Assembly (NCBI GenBank): GCA_016763315.1
Contig: JAESTZ010000046.1
Coordinates: 1 to 43,183 of the forward strand
DNA length: 43,183 nucleotides
Direction: 5' to 3'
Source of the DNA: Robiginitomaculum sp.
GTDB lineage: Bacteria; Pseudomonadota; Alphaproteobacteria; Caulobacterales; Maricaulaceae
The notes beneath the pieces were generated by a model. It was not told where the DNA came from, ran no database searches, and saw nothing but the letters and a program-made list of their open reading frames with translations. This document shows, in pieces, positions 1 through 9,818 of this stretch. The stretch's first letter is position 1. Each line of letters opens with the position of its first letter. Made by a program: the position numbers and the translations under genes.

Positions 1-38
1 AATGTTGTCAGTGATAATAAATACGGTAAATCACTCAC
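1..38 (-). CDS. nuoM: NADH-quinone oxidoreductase subunit M, first codons only (partial)
   Basis: One base after the nuoL stop codon, a GTG on the minus strand opens a frame reading MSDLPYLLSLTT, which continues off the left edge. A purine-rich GGGAGGG formed by the last nuoL codons lies a few bases upstream and could serve as ribosome binding site. nuoM follows nuoL in nearly all alphaproteobacterial complex I operons, and NuoM proteins start with a similar short hydrophobic segment. The call rests on gene order plus 12 residues. It is plausible but cannot be confirmed within the window. Confidence 0.55.
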   Translation of the reverse strand, partial: MSDLPYLLSLTT

Positions 39-39
39 C

Positions 40-2091
40 CTAATGCCCTCCCAGACCGCGCATGAAACTCCATGTCACGAACCCGACTAATCCAATTAAC
101 ATAACAAATGCATAGTGATAAACGTAACCTGATTGCAGCTTTGCAGCTTTGCGCGAAATAACCGCCGTCAACGCCGCGAAACCATTTGGGCCAAGTCCAT
201 CGACTAGTTTTTGATCACCGGTTTTCCACAACAAATCGCCAAGTCTTTTAACATTCTTGACTAAAACCGCGTCATATAACTCATCAAAATACCACTTATT
301 ATACAAAAACGGATGCAAGAACCTTGATTGATTTGCCCATTTTTTCGCCCGTCCCGGGTGTAAAATATACAACCAATATGAAAAAGCAAAACCCAAAGCC
401 ATCGCAGTAAATGGTGACCATAACACCCACAATGGGATATCATGATGCCCGCCGCTATACTCGTCTTTTGCCTTATCATCAGTGGCATGTGTATCAGTCG
501 CAGCCGGTACATGATCCGCACTTTCTTTAACCGGATACCCAGCAAACACAGTGCCTTCAATCACCGTAGAGCTTTGCCAAAAATCAGCAGTATATTTACC
601 GATGAAATCCTTTTTGAACATCACACCGGCAAATAACGCACCTATCGCCAGTAAAGCCAGCGGCACCATCATTACTAATGGACTTTCTTTGGCGTGTTCA
701 AATGTATGAGCATCACCATTTGGCTTACCGTGGAAAGTCATGAAAATTACGCGCCAAGAGTAAAAACTGGTCATCAAAGCTGCAACAACCCCGACCCAAA
801 AAGCCAGGTGTCCAAAGCTACGCCCAGCATCACCCGCTAACCATGCTCCTTCGATCACCGCATCTTTCGAGAAGAAGCCGGCGAAACCAAATGATGTTCC
901 AGGTATCCCAAAGCCGGTTAGAGCCAGCGTACCTATCAACATGAATATCCAAGTAAATGGCATTTTGCGCCACAGACCACCCATTTTGCGCATGTCCTGT
1001 TCGTGGTGCATGCCAACAATTACCGAGCCAGCTCCAAGGAACAACAGCGCCTTGAAAAACGCATGGGTAAACAAGTGGAACATCGCCACATTATACATGC
1101 CAAGACCGGCAGCAAAAAACATGTAACCAAGCTGACTACAAGTAGAATAAGCCACTACTCGTTTAATGTCATTTTGCACCAGACCAATGGTAGCAGCAAA
1201 GAATGCAGTCAACGCCCCGATGATCGTAACTATTGCCGATGTAACAGGAGCAGCATCGAAAATTGGCGCACACCGTACCACCAAAAACACACCGGCTGTT
1301 ACCATAGTTGCCGCATGGATCAATGCCGAAACCGGAGTTGGGCCCTCCATCGCATCGGGTAACCAAACGTGTAAGAAGAACTGCGCCGATTTACCCATGG
1401 CACCGACAAATAATAATATAGCAATCAATTCAATGGCATTAAAATCAATACCTAGGAAATTATAAGCCCTGTCCGAATTGGCCGAGACAGCAGCAAAAAC
1501 CGTATCAAATGACAGAGATCCAAAGATTGCGAATATCGCCATAATACCAAGGGCAAAGCCAAAATCGCCAATCCGGTTGGTAACAAAAGCTTTAATCGCC
1601 GCAGCATTAGCCGTTGGTTTTTTATACCAAAATCCGATCAGCAAATATGATGAAAGTCCAACACCTTCCCAACCAAAGAAAACCTGCATGAAATTATCAG
1701 ATGTTACCAACATTAACATGAAGAAAGTAAACATCGACAAATAGGCAAAAAACCTCGCTTTATGCGGATCTTCGGCCATATAGCCCCATGAATATATATG
1801 CACCAAGCACGAGACAAATGTCACCACCACCAACATAACAGCGGTTAAAGTATCAATGCGCAAAGTCCAGTTCGCCTCGAACGAGCCGATAGCGAACCAC
1901 CTAGCAACCTCTACAGTCGTTTCATGCCCCAGATAAGCAACATCATAAAAGGCATAGAATGACAGGAGCGCGGAAATTACCAAAAAAACAGTACTGATTA
2001 ACTGCGCTCCGCGGTGCCCGACAAACCGTGGCAGCAAGCCAGCGATAAACGCCCCCAATAGCGGTAAGAATACAATGGCCAAATACATCAT
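40..2091 (-). CDS. nuoL: NADH-quinone oxidoreductase subunit L (proton-pumping antiporter-like subunit)
   Basis: This is the distal proton-pumping membrane subunit of complex I in the cytoplasmic membrane. The 683-residue protein is almost wholly hydrophobic. It has the Mrp-antiporter-like core (GWEGVGLSSYLLIGFWY near residue 140, then FLHVWLPDAMEGPTPVSALIHAATMV split around residues 240-265), which carries the conserved Lys/His of the proton path. A hydrophilic His/Asp/Lys-rich linker near residues 530-560 precedes the C-terminal helices, as expected for the long lateral-helix region of NuoL. Length matches the family (about 610-700). The start is ATG at 2091, with GGGGTGAG upstream just past the nuoK stop; a second ATG follows immediately. 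It is the last complete gene of the operon in this window. Confidence 0.97.
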   Translation of the reverse strand: MMYLAIVFLPLLGAFIAGLLPRFVGHRGAQLISTVFLVISALLSFYAFYDVAYLGHETTVEVARWFAIGSFEANWTLRIDTLTAVMLVVVTFVSCLVHIYSWGYMAEDPHKARFFAYLSMFTFFMLMLVTSDNFMQVFFGWEGVGLSSYLLIGFWYKKPTANAAAIKAFVTNRIGDFGFALGIMAIFAIFGSLSFDTVFAAVSANSDRAYNFLGIDFNAIELIAILLFVGAMGKSAQFFLHVWLPDAMEGPTPVSALIHAATMVTAGVFLVVRCAPIFDAAPVTSAIVTIIGALTAFFAATIGLVQNDIKRVVAYSTCSQLGYMFFAAGLGMYNVAMFHLFTHAFFKALLFLGAGSVIVGMHHEQDMRKMGGLWRKMPFTWIFMLIGTLALTGFGIPGTSFGFAGFFSKDAVIEGAWLAGDAGRSFGHLAFWVGVVAALMTSFYSWRVIFMTFHGKPNGDAHTFEHAKESPLVMMVPLALLAIGALFAGVMFKKDFIGKYTADFWQSSTVIEGTVFAGYPVKESADHVPAATDTHATDDKAKDEYSGGHHDIPLWVLWSPFTAMALGFAFSYWLYILHPGRAKKWANQSRFLHPFLYNKWYFDELYDAVLVKNVKRLGDLLWKTGDQKLVDGLGPNGFAALTAVISRKAAKLQSGYVYHYAFVMLIGLVGFVTWSFMRGLGGH

Positions 2092-2098
2092 TTTCGGC

Positions 2099-2410
2099 TC
2101 ACCCCTTCATCATGTTAATATGATCGACGCTGATATCACCGCGATTGCGGAAATAAACTACCAATATGGCCAGTCCAACCGCAGCCTCAGCCGCGGCAAC
2201 AGTCAAAATGAACAAGGCAAACACTTGTCCGGTCAAATCATTCAAATGCGCCGAGAAGGCAACAAAATTGATGTTTACCGATAACAGTATCAACTCAACC
2301 GACATCAGTACAATCACCACATTTTTTCGGTTAACAAAGATACCGAAAATACCGATGGTAAAAATAATAGCCGAAACAGCCAAGTAATGATGTATCCCAA
2401 TTTCCATCAT
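2099..2410 (-). CDS. nuoK: NADH-quinone oxidoreductase subunit K
   Basis: Small membrane subunit of complex I, 103 residues, homologous to the MrpC antiporter subunit and mitochondrial ND4L. Three hydrophobic helices are evident. Acidic residues conserved in the family sit within helices two ([19 protein letters not shown]) and three ([13 protein letters not shown]). These Glu residues belong to the proton-transfer chain along the membrane arm. The start codon overlaps the end of nuoJ by 4 nt, which indicates coupled translation. Size and sequence are ordinary for the family. Confidence 0.96.
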   Translation of the reverse strand: MMEIGIHHYLAVSAIIFTIGIFGIFVNRKNVVIVLMSVELILLSVNINFVAFSAHLNDLTGQVFALFILTVAAAEAAVGLAILVVYFRNRGDISVDHINMMKG

Positions 2411-3024
2411 GATAATCCCTCACCCGGTTTAACATCGAGAACTTCTAGCCCGTCTTTTGGAGTACGAGCGACCTGATCAGAAACATTTTGTCGTTTCACG
2501 CCTTTTTTCCTACTCAAAGTCAGCATGATTGCGCCAATCATTGCCACCAGAAGAATAAGCCCTGCCGCTTCAAAGAAAAACGCAAAGTCAGTATATAACA
2601 CCAAGCCAAAGGCCTCGATATTACTAACCCCCTGCTCTATGGGTACTTGGGCGCTAAAGTTTTCCGGTAATCGAAACGTAGTTCCAAGAACTATCAACTC
2701 CACAGTCAATACAAACGCCAACAAACCGCCGAGCGGTAAATATTGGGCAAACCCCTGCTTGAGCTCGACAAAATCAACGTCCAACATCATCACCACAAAC
2801 AAGAATAATACCGCGACCGCTCCTACATAAACAATCACCAGTAACAATGCTAAAAACTCAGCGCCCAACATCACAAATAAAGCGGCCGCCGAAAAAAAAG
2901 TCATTATTAAAAACAATACCGAGCGCACCGGATTACGGGCAATCACCACCATCAAAGCACATATACAAGCCGTTGATGCAAATAGGTAAAATGCGATTGC
3001 AGGCAAGACAGTTCCAATTTCCAT
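2407..3024 (-). CDS. nuoJ: NADH-quinone oxidoreductase subunit J
   Basis: Membrane subunit of complex I (ND6 homologue), 205 residues. Several hydrophobic helices are visible, including the family-typical stretch [20 protein letters not shown] near residues 60-80, where a pi-bulge helix couples quinone chemistry to proton pumping. The polar C-terminal tail (after about residue 165) is cytoplasmic in the family. It lies between nuoI and nuoK and overlaps nuoK by 4 nt; the gap to nuoI is 17 nt. Length agrees with bacterial NuoJ proteins. Confidence 0.95.
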   Translation of the reverse strand: MEIGTVLPAIAFYLFASTACICALMVVIARNPVRSVLFLIMTFFSAAALFVMLGAEFLALLLVIVYVGAVAVLFLFVVMMLDVDFVELKQGFAQYLPLGGLLAFVLTVELIVLGTTFRLPENFSAQVPIEQGVSNIEAFGLVLYTDFAFFFEAAGLILLVAMIGAIMLTLSRKKGVKRQNVSDQVARTPKDGLEVLDVKPGEGLS

Positions 3025-3041
3025 ATCAGTTCTCCGGCTCC

Positions 3042-3530
3042 CTAACGATAGGGTGCATCAAGCTCCAAATTCTTTGCAATTTCACGTTCCCAGCGATCAC
3101 CATTGGCCAATAAACGTTCCTTGTCATAGAATAATTCTTCTCTGGTTTCGGTGGCATATTCAAAATTAGGCCCCTCGACAATCGCATCAACCGGACAGGC
3201 TTCTTGGCAATATCCACAATAAATACACTTGGTCATATCGATATCATAACGGGTGGTACGCCGGGAGCCATCGTCACGAGGCTCAGACTCAATTGTAATT
3301 GCTTGTGCCGGACAAATGGCTTCACACAACTTACAAGCGATGCAGCGCTCTTCGCCATTGGCATAACGCCGCAAAACATGCTCGCCACGAAAACGTGGTG
3401 ATAAAGGCCCTTTCTCAAAAGGATAGTTCAATGTTGCCTTGGGACGGAAAAAATACTTCATCCCCAAGCCAAAAGCATGAATAAAGTCCAGTAGAAAAAA
3501 ACTACGAACAAATAATAAAACACGGCTCAT
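3042..3530 (-). CDS. nuoI: NADH-quinone oxidoreductase subunit I (two 4Fe-4S clusters)
   Basis: TYKY-type ferredoxin subunit that carries clusters N6a and N6b to NuoB in the peripheral arm. From the chosen start the protein has 162 residues with two classical 4Fe-4S motifs: Cys63-66-69 plus Cys73, and Cys102-105-108 plus Cys112. An N-terminal amphipathic/hydrophobic segment (residues 3-25) contacts the membrane arm. An upstream in-frame ATG at 3542 lies inside nuoH. The ATG at 3530 is preferred because it follows the nuoH stop by one base, has GGAGG immediately upstream, and gives the usual [11 protein letters not shown]-type N-terminus. Confidence 0.96.
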   Translation of the reverse strand: MSRVLLFVRSFFLLDFIHAFGLGMKYFFRPKATLNYPFEKGPLSPRFRGEHVLRRYANGEERCIACKLCEAICPAQAITIESEPRDDGSRRTTRYDIDMTKCIYCGYCQEACPVDAIVEGPNFEYATETREELFYDKERLLANGDRWEREIAKNLELDAPYR

Positions 3531-3531
3531 A

Positions 3532-4590
3532 TCAGCCTCCATTGATGACGAATGTCACCCATGCCCCAACCAAAGCAACGGCAATTAAAGTTATAGGTAA
3601 AAATATTTTCCAACCCAGCCGCATAAGCTGGTCATAACGGTATCGTGGCACAATTGCCTTAACCATGGAAAACATGAAAAATACACAGCAAATTTTGATC
3701 GCAAACCAAAGCACTGCTGGTACCCAAGTAAACGGCGCAAAATCAAACGGTGCATGCCAGCCGCCCAAGAACAAAAGAGTAATCAAGGCGCACATCAGCA
3801 CAATATTTAAGTACTCACCGATCATGAATAACAGATAAAACGTCGATGAATACTCGACTTGATAACCGGCAACCAATTCGGATTCTGCCTCCGGCAGATC
3901 AAATGGCGGCCGATTGGTTTCCGCCAAAGCTGAGATAAAGAAGATGATCATCATCGGGAACATAATCAATGTAATTGGTGATAATGCAAAACCATTCCAG
4001 TGCCAGAACCCACCGGCTTGTGCCTCGACGATAACGGTTAGATTTAGCGAACCACTCAGCAATAAAACCGTTATCAAAACCAAGCCGATAGTTACTTCAT
4101 AAGAGATCATTTGCGCCGTCGATCGCATGGCTCCCAAAAAAGCATATTTGGAATTAGAAGCCCAACCGCCAAGAATAACTCCATACACACCAAGCGACGA
4201 AATCGCCAGAATATACAAAACACCCAAGTTCAGATCAGTAATTACCCAACCCGGTGCCACCGGAATGGCCGCCCAAGTAATAAATGCCATCAACAACGTC
4301 AAAACCGGTGCTAACGCATAAATCGGCTTATCAACTCCGGCAGGTATTACAGCTTCTTTGAAAACAAATTTCAAGAAATCAGCAAACGATTGCAACAGCC
4401 CAAAAGCACCAACTACATTCGGCCCCTTTCGCATTTGTACCGCTGCCCATATTTTACGATCAGCCAACAGAAGAAACGCCAATGAAATCAGCAGCACCAC
4501 CACATAAGCCAAGATGATCAGGGTTTTAACAATGAACCAGCCAAGCGGGGTATTTGTATCAAAAAGCATGGTGAAAAACTCAGCCATCAT
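3532..4590 (-). CDS. nuoH: NADH-quinone oxidoreductase subunit H
   Basis: ND1 homologue, 352 residues, the membrane subunit that forms much of the quinone-binding cavity at the junction of the two arms. Family landmarks are visible: [22 protein letters not shown] near residues 40-65, split by the loop that faces the quinone tunnel, and [20 protein letters not shown] near 215-240, the acidic loop typical of ND1. About eight hydrophobic helices are apparent. GGAGTAAT precedes the ATG at 4590, two bases after the nuoG stop. Length is normal for alphaproteobacteria (about 340-350). Confidence 0.97.
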   Translation of the reverse strand: MMAEFFTMLFDTNTPLGWFIVKTLIILAYVVVLLISLAFLLLADRKIWAAVQMRKGPNVVGAFGLLQSFADFLKFVFKEAVIPAGVDKPIYALAPVLTLLMAFITWAAIPVAPGWVITDLNLGVLYILAISSLGVYGVILGGWASNSKYAFLGAMRSTAQMISYEVTIGLVLITVLLLSGSLNLTVIVEAQAGGFWHWNGFALSPITLIMFPMMIIFFISALAETNRPPFDLPEAESELVAGYQVEYSSTFYLLFMIGEYLNIVLMCALITLLFLGGWHAPFDFAPFTWVPAVLWFAIKICCVFFMFSMVKAIVPRYRYDQLMRLGWKIFLPITLIAVALVGAWVTFVINGG

Positions 4591-4591
4591 A

Positions 4592-6652
4592 TTACTCCGC
4601 CGCCTCTAATTGAGCCACTTGCGAGCTTGCACACTCTGCCATTACCGCACTGGCTCTGGCTATTGGGTTACTGAACCAGAATGATTTATCTGATGGAGCA
4701 AATATGGCCGCTTTCATTTTACCGGCCTTACCTAATTTTGCCGGATCAAAAACAGTTTTGCTTGGTTCTGGAAAACTTGCCCTTAAAGATTTCACGTCAT
4801 CATAAGGCAAAGTGCGCCCAACCACGTCTGACAATGCTCTGATAACTTTCCAATCTTCTTTGGCTTCACCCTTTGGCGAGACCGCTTGCCTTGTTTGCTG
4901 GCAACGTCCCTCGGTATTAGCAAAAGTTGCGTTTTTTTCCGTATAAGCAGCACCGGGGAACACCACATCTGCTCTATGAGCACCGGCATCACCATGACTG
5001 CCCTGATAAATCACAAACGCGTCGCCAGTGCGATCCATGTCCAGTTCATCAGCACCAAGCAAGAATAAAGTATCCAGCTCGCCACTTTGTGCTGCATCTA
5101 GCATTTGTCCGGTATCAAGGCCGTCTTTTAGCGGTAAAAAGCCCATATCCAAAGCACCAACCCGCGCTGCCGCACTGTGTAAAACATTAAAACCGTTCCA
5201 CTCGTCAGTTACCACATTCCACTTTTCCGCCAATTTTCCGGCAGCACGTAATATCTGCGCCCCATCAGCTCTAGTTAACGCGTCCATGCCAATAATGATC
5301 ATTGGCCTTTTGGCCTTGCGCATTGCACTCATAAACGGGTTTCTTTTGCCATCAAGCTCAAGTAAATCATCAGGTTTATTGCCAAGATGAGTATACGGGT
5401 AAGTTAAATCGGCAGCCGCGCCAACAAGACCGATCTCGGCATTGTTCTCCAACCATGCTTTACGAATACGGGCATTTAATATTGCCGCTTCATGACGCGG
5501 ATTAGTACCAATCAGTAAAACAGCATCAGCAGTGTCAATTGCGGCAATACCAGAGTTAAACAAATAACCCTCACGTCCCTGCTCACCGATCTTAGCGCCA
5601 TCTTGGCGACAATCCATTGACCGGACTCCCAATGCTTCCAGTAAGTCTTTTAACGCTTTAACGCTTTCCATGTCAGCCAAATCACCGGCAATCGCGCCAA
5701 TTCTACTTGGATCATTCTTTAGTTTCTTCCCGACTAGAGCCAAGGCCTCGTCCCAGCTGGCCTCTCGTAATTTGTCATTTTCACGAATAAACGGTTTATC
5801 CAGACGTTGACGCTTCAAGCCGTCCCAAACAAACCTAGTTTTATCAGAAATCCATTCTTCGTTTATATCTTCGTTCAAACGCGGCTGTATCCTCATGACC
5901 TCAGTGCCACGGGCATCAACACGAATAGCACAGCCAAGCGCATCCATAACATCAATGCTTTCGGTTTTACGCAATTCCCACGGCCTAGCATTAAACGCAT
6001 AAGGACGTGAAGTAAGCGCGCCTACGGGACACAAATCAATAACATTACCGGACAATTCCGAGGTTAGGTTGGCTTGTAAATATGTAGTAATTTCAGCATG
6101 TTCGCCACGACTTACAAGGCCAAGCTCTTCAACACCGGCGACTTCGGAGATAAAGCGAACACAACGAGTGCATTGAATACATCTGGTCATATTGGTTTTC
6201 ACCAATGGCCCCATGTTTTTCTCGGAAACTGCGCGTTTTATCTCGTCATATCTGGTTTCAGAACGGCCATAACCTATTGCCTGATCCTGTAAGTCACACT
6301 CACCACCTTGATCGCAAATCGGACAATCCAGAGGGTGATTGATAAGTAAAAACTCCATCACCCCTTCACGAGCCTTTTTGACCACCGGTGTATTGGTGCG
6401 AATATTGGCCGGACTGCCATCGCGATTTGGCCGCAGATCATTCAAGCTCATGGCGCAAGAGGCCATAGGCTTTGGCGCGCCCTGCCATTCGACCAGACAC
6501 ATGCGGCAATTTCCAGCTACTGACAAACGCTCATGATAGCAAAAACGCGGTATTTCCGCACCGGCTTCTTCACACGCCTGCATCACGGTATAATACCCCG
6601 GCATTTCATACTCGGTGCCGTCAATATTTACTTTACGCAGAACTTCAGTCAT
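4592..6652 (-). CDS. nuoG: NADH-quinone oxidoreductase subunit G (Fe-S subunit)
   Basis: Largest peripheral-arm subunit, 686 residues, relaying electrons from NuoF toward NuoI. The 2Fe-2S cluster ligands are Cys38, 49, 52 and 66. The His-ligated 4Fe-4S motif is His106, Cys110, 113 and 119. A second 4Fe-4S site is Cys158, 161, 164 and 208. The remainder is a molybdopterin-oxidoreductase-like domain that has lost catalytic function in this family. It overlaps the upstream 2-TM gene by 4 nt (ATGA type). The length is typical of the alphaproteobacterial/mitochondrial 75-kDa form rather than the longer E. coli protein. Confidence 0.97.
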   Translation of the reverse strand: MTEVLRKVNIDGTEYEMPGYYTVMQACEEAGAEIPRFCYHERLSVAGNCRMCLVEWQGAPKPMASCAMSLNDLRPNRDGSPANIRTNTPVVKKAREGVMEFLLINHPLDCPICDQGGECDLQDQAIGYGRSETRYDEIKRAVSEKNMGPLVKTNMTRCIQCTRCVRFISEVAGVEELGLVSRGEHAEITTYLQANLTSELSGNVIDLCPVGALTSRPYAFNARPWELRKTESIDVMDALGCAIRVDARGTEVMRIQPRLNEDINEEWISDKTRFVWDGLKRQRLDKPFIRENDKLREASWDEALALVGKKLKNDPSRIGAIAGDLADMESVKALKDLLEALGVRSMDCRQDGAKIGEQGREGYLFNSGIAAIDTADAVLLIGTNPRHEAAILNARIRKAWLENNAEIGLVGAAADLTYPYTHLGNKPDDLLELDGKRNPFMSAMRKAKRPMIIIGMDALTRADGAQILRAAGKLAEKWNVVTDEWNGFNVLHSAAARVGALDMGFLPLKDGLDTGQMLDAAQSGELDTLFLLGADELDMDRTGDAFVIYQGSHGDAGAHRADVVFPGAAYTEKNATFANTEGRCQQTRQAVSPKGEAKEDWKVIRALSDVVGRTLPYDDVKSLRASFPEPSKTVFDPAKLGKAGKMKAAIFAPSDKSFWFSNPIARASAVMAECASSQVAQLEAAE

Positions 6653-6864
6653 CGAAATGTCTCGTCAATATTTTGTTTCTCAACTGGCCATTCAATCAAG
6701 GCCAATATCCAAAGTAGAACTAAATTCAATACCGGAACCAAAGACAGCAAAGAAAGCCAACCAGAAAACCCCATACGGGTAAGAATTTTCCAGATAGGAA
6801 AAACCACAACAAACAGATACAAAATAACCATGATCAGTGTCATCGACCCAATAGATCCGCCCAT
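6649..6864 (-). CDS. Small two-helix membrane protein embedded in the nuo operon
   Basis: Unrecognised 71-residue protein. It has one hydrophobic segment at about residues 6-25 and another at about 34-60, joined by a short basic turn (WKILTRMGFSGW) and followed by a polar tail. A strong GGAGAGAGAT precedes the ATG, and the stop overlaps the nuoG start by 4 nt. It is therefore translated with complex I and is not a chance open frame. The aromatic/Gly turn resembles small DUF805-like or signal-peptidase-like hypothetical membrane proteins of many bacteria; this is only a resemblance. Possible roles include complex I assembly or stability, but nothing in the sequence shows a catalytic site. Confidence 0.8.
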   Translation of the reverse strand: MGGSIGSMTLIMVILYLFVVVFPIWKILTRMGFSGWLSLLSLVPVLNLVLLWILALIEWPVEKQNIDETFR

Positions 6865-6873
6865 ATCTCTCTC

Positions 6874-8172
6874 CTACTCTGCTGCTACTGCGTGGATATT
6901 TTTACCCACGCGATAATTGTTAATTTTATCTTCGATCTCATGCCGAAAATGCCTGATAAGCCCCTGCACCGGCCATGCAGCAGCATCACCAAGCGCGCAA
7001 ATAGTATGACCTTCGATTTGCTGACTGACATTCAACAATAAATCGATTTCCGACATTTCTGCTTTGCCGGCGCACATGCGAGTTAATACCCGCCACATCC
7101 ATCCGGTTCCCTCTCGGCACGGCGTACATTGACCACAGCTTTCGTGTTTATAGAAATATGCCAAACGGGTTATTGCCTGCACCATATCGGTGCTTTGATC
7201 CATGACAATCACACCCGCAGTTCCAAGGCCGGATTTATGTTCAGCCAGAGCATCAAAATCCATCAGCACATTATCACAAATATCTCGTGGCAGGCACGGC
7301 ACCGACGATCCACCGGGGATCACAGCCTTTAGGTTTTCCCAGCCGCCGATAACACCGCCAGCATGGGTTTCAATAAGCTCTTTTAGCGGGATCGACATTG
7401 CTTCTTCAACGTTACATGGCTTATTCACATGACCAGAGATGCAATAAACCTTTGTACCGACATTGCCCGGTCTGCCAAAAGATGAAAACCAAGCGGCTCC
7501 ACAACGCAAAATAGTTCCCGTAACAGCAATGCTCTCGACATTATTTACCGTAGTCGGACAGCCATAAAGACCAGCATTGGCTGGAAATGGCGGCTTTAAT
7601 CTTGGTTGCCCCTTTTTGCCCTCAAGGCTTTCCAATAATGCGGTTTCTTCGCCGCAAATATAAGCACCGGCACCATGATGCACAAACACATCAAAATCCC
7701 AACCAGAACCACAAGCGTTTTTGCCGATCAATCCATCAGCATAGGCTTCGTCAATTGCGGCCTGTAAACGTACACGCTCGAACACATATTCACCACGCAG
7801 GTAAATATAACAAACATGAGCGCGCATGGCAAAAGCAGCAATCAAGCAGCCCTCAAGCAGTAAATGCGGATCATGACGCATCATGTCACGGTCTTTACAA
7901 GTTCCCGGTTCGCTCTCGTCGGCATTTACCACCAGATAATGTGGCCGATTGCCAACTTCTTTGGGCATGAATGACCATTTTAAGCCAGTTGGAGAACCAG
8001 CCCCACCACGACCACGTAAACCGGAAGCCTTGATTTGCTCAACGATCCAGTCCGGCCCGTAATTTAAGAAATCACCAGTTCCGTTCCATGCGCCACGCTT
8101 TTTCGCCGCCGGTAGCCGCCAGTCTTCACGACCATAAAGGTTGGTAAAAATGCGATCTTTATCAGCTAGCAT
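6874..8172 (-). CDS. nuoF: NADH-quinone oxidoreductase subunit F (NADH/FMN site)
   Basis: Flavoprotein that accepts hydride from NADH. The 432-residue chain has the glycine-rich nucleotide/FMN loop ([13 protein letters not shown], residues 54-66). It also has the FMN-pocket segment around [15 protein letters not shown] and the [10 protein letters not shown] 4Fe-4S motif near residues 350-360, whose fourth Cys lies in the later HTICALGD segment. These are the N3 cluster ligands. The start codon overlaps the nuoE stop by one base (TAATG), so the two are coupled. Length is normal (about 430). NuoE, NuoF and NuoG form the NADH dehydrogenase module. Confidence 0.98.
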   Translation of the reverse strand: MLADKDRIFTNLYGREDWRLPAAKKRGAWNGTGDFLNYGPDWIVEQIKASGLRGRGGAGSPTGLKWSFMPKEVGNRPHYLVVNADESEPGTCKDRDMMRHDPHLLLEGCLIAAFAMRAHVCYIYLRGEYVFERVRLQAAIDEAYADGLIGKNACGSGWDFDVFVHHGAGAYICGEETALLESLEGKKGQPRLKPPFPANAGLYGCPTTVNNVESIAVTGTILRCGAAWFSSFGRPGNVGTKVYCISGHVNKPCNVEEAMSIPLKELIETHAGGVIGGWENLKAVIPGGSSVPCLPRDICDNVLMDFDALAEHKSGLGTAGVIVMDQSTDMVQAITRLAYFYKHESCGQCTPCREGTGWMWRVLTRMCAGKAEMSEIDLLLNVSQQIEGHTICALGDAAAWPVQGLIRHFRHEIEDKINNYRVGKNIHAVAAE

Positions 8173-8933
8173 TATTTAGCTCCCTTTTTAGTAGTAGCTT
8201 TGGGCTTAGTCGTAGTTTTCCTTGCAGCAACTTTTTTCGGCGCAGCTTTTTTCTTCGATGTTTTGGGCTTAGCTGGTGCGTTGGGAATGCCCTTTATCTT
8301 TTTAGCCTTTGATCCATCAAACAATGATTTATCAACCAAAGTCAGGCTTTCACCAATCGGAGCAGAAGTTTGTCGGTCAATTCTAGGCCCTGGCATTGCC
8401 GCTTTGCCGGACGCAAGCTCGTCAAGTAAAGAGTTCATTGAATTTTCGTCCAAATCTTCGTAATAGTAATCACCGGCAGCATTTGAAATTTGCACCATTG
8501 GCGCATTAACACAGGCTCCAAGGCACTCAACCTCGGCCCATGAAAACAAACCATCATCTGATATTGCACCGGCGGAACCAATCCGACTTTGGCAGATTTT
8601 AATCAAATCTCCAGAGCCACGCAACATACAAGGAGTTGTGCCGCACACTTGTATCAGGTGCTTGCCGACTGGTGCTAAGTTGAACATGGTGTAAAAAGTC
8701 GCAACTTCCAACACTCGTATATAGGCCATATCAAGACGATCACCAATTACCCGCATCGCCACTTCCGGCAGCCAGCCATCATTATCTTTTTGGGCTATCC
8801 ATAACATTGGAATAACAGCAGAGCGTTGTTTGCCCTTGGGGTATTTTTTTAACCAGTATTTGACCTGCTTTTCACCAGAGGCAGAAAATGCAAAACTTTC
8901 CGGTTGTTGTTTGGCAAGTTGACGCGAACCCAT
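8172..8933 (-). CDS. nuoE: NADH-quinone oxidoreductase subunit E (2Fe-2S, thioredoxin-like) with Lys/Ala-rich tail
   Basis: 24-kDa-type subunit of the NADH dehydrogenase module. From ATG 8933 the protein has 253 residues. The 2Fe-2S ligands are Cys97 and Cys102 (CGTTPC) and Cys137 and Cys141 (CLGAC), the usual Cx4C...Cx3C pattern. After about residue 165 comes a low-complexity Lys/Ala/Thr-rich tail that family members in alphaproteobacteria often carry; it is absent from E. coli NuoE. The frame is open upstream to 8996, but ATG 8933 shares one base with the stop of the preceding gene (TGATG) and begins just before conserved sequence, so it is preferred. Confidence 0.95.
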   Translation of the reverse strand: MGSRQLAKQQPESFAFSASGEKQVKYWLKKYPKGKQRSAVIPMLWIAQKDNDGWLPEVAMRVIGDRLDMAYIRVLEVATFYTMFNLAPVGKHLIQVCGTTPCMLRGSGDLIKICQSRIGSAGAISDDGLFSWAEVECLGACVNAPMVQISNAAGDYYYEDLDENSMNSLLDELASGKAAMPGPRIDRQTSAPIGESLTLVDKSLFDGSKAKKIKGIPNAPAKPKTSKKKAAPKKVAARKTTTKPKATTKKGAK

Positions 8934-9202
8934 CAGGCGACTTCCTCTATTTCTATACCATGGTGACTTGCTGCGACTTTGAAACAACCAAGGCATAACA
9001 ACCTAATAAGGTCATTTTGTTGGCTCACCCATTGTTCATCACTCAATTTATTACATTTCTCACAAACAGCATCATACTCTTGGTTTTCGACCGACCAATA
9101 AAACCCAACCTCTTTGCCGGTTTTCATTGCCTTCACAATATGCTTGCAAACAGCGGTTTCCGGCTGCTTGCCATGAGTACCACATTCAAGATAATTAGTC
9201 AT
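8933..9202 (-). CDS. Cys-rich, probable zinc-binding protein embedded between nuoD and nuoE
   Basis: Unrecognised 89-residue soluble protein. Its cysteines are arranged as C7 with H10, C19 with H21, the pair C47/C50, and the pair C70/C73. The two CxxC pairs suggest a zinc ribbon or similar metal knuckle. The opening pattern (C, then HG, then VCKHIV) resembles small hypothetical proteins seen in many bacteria, from memory and without a search. Its stop shares a base with the nuoE start, so it is cotranslated with complex I. It could help metal-cluster assembly or be unrelated cargo. Function unknown. Confidence 0.75.
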   Translation of the reverse strand: MTNYLECGTHGKQPETAVCKHIVKAMKTGKEVGFYWSVENQEYDAVCEKCNKLSDEQWVSQQNDLIRLLCLGCFKVAASHHGIEIEEVA

Positions 9203-9236
9203 GAAACGCCCCGTATATTTAACGCCTGATGCATGA

Positions 9237-9818
9237 TCAATTCACTCTCTTGTCAGTTTCAGGGTTAACATTGGCCAATTGGATAATTTTAATCTTCTTA
9301 TCAAACTCGTTATCTGTAATTACACCTTCGTCACGCAGCCATTTGAATTTGCCAATTTCTTCATTGATGTCATTTTCAGAATTAATATCGCCATAAACCA
9401 TCAAGAACTGTTCACGACGATGATTGAATATTTCCTGCACAATCTTGTCATGATCATCGTTCTGTAGAACCAGAACATTGCCCTTTGCAGTTCTGAATAT
9501 TGTGTATTTGACTTGGGAATATTTGAATACTACCAAGCAAATAGCACCGAGCAATAACCACAAGCCATCGGCTATCGATAAACTGCCATCAGCCGCGCCT
9601 AAGCCTAATATAATCACTCCCAACAAACACCAGATAAATCCAACATTTCGTAGCCATAGGTTTTTGTCAGTAAATGTCGAGCGATCGTTAGGAACAGAGG
9701 TATAGGCAATTCGGAACTGCTCTTCGGTTTGGTTGTCTTTGTGATAATATTTAAAGCTCTCAGCACCAAAATCAAACTTGATGGTGTTAAAAAACTTCTT
9801 CTGGATAATTTCACTCAT
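9237..9818 (-). CDS. Two-helix membrane protein with SHOCT-like C-terminus, in nuo operon
   Basis: Unrecognised 193-residue protein. A polar N-terminal part of about 55 residues is followed by two hydrophobic helices (about 57-73 and 82-98) and a soluble domain. The last stretch, near residues 155-180 ([20 protein letters not shown]), has the short-C-terminal-domain (SHOCT) signature: an amphipathic helix, then 'L.d.GvIt..EF..kK'. Its ATG overlaps the end of nuoD by 4 nt, which argues for coupled expression. The central part has a PH-like feel ([15 protein letters not shown]), but I cannot assign a fold. Possible accessory or assembly factor; no function can be demonstrated. Confidence 0.78.
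   Translation of the reverse strand: MSEIIQKKFFNTIKFDFGAESFKYYHKDNQTEEQFRIAYTSVPNDRSTFTDKNLWLRNVGFIWCLLGVIILGLGAADGSLSIADGLWLLLGAICLVVFKYSQVKYTIFRTAKGNVLVLQNDDHDKIVQEIFNHRREQFLMVYGDINSENDINEEIGKFKWLRDEGVITDNEFDKKIKIIQLANVNPETDKRVN

Noticed and set aside
8934-8996. N-terminal extension of nuoE
   Set aside because: These codons overlap the Cys-rich gene, give an Arg-rich leader not expected in NuoE, and an ATG coupled to the upstream stop lies just downstream.
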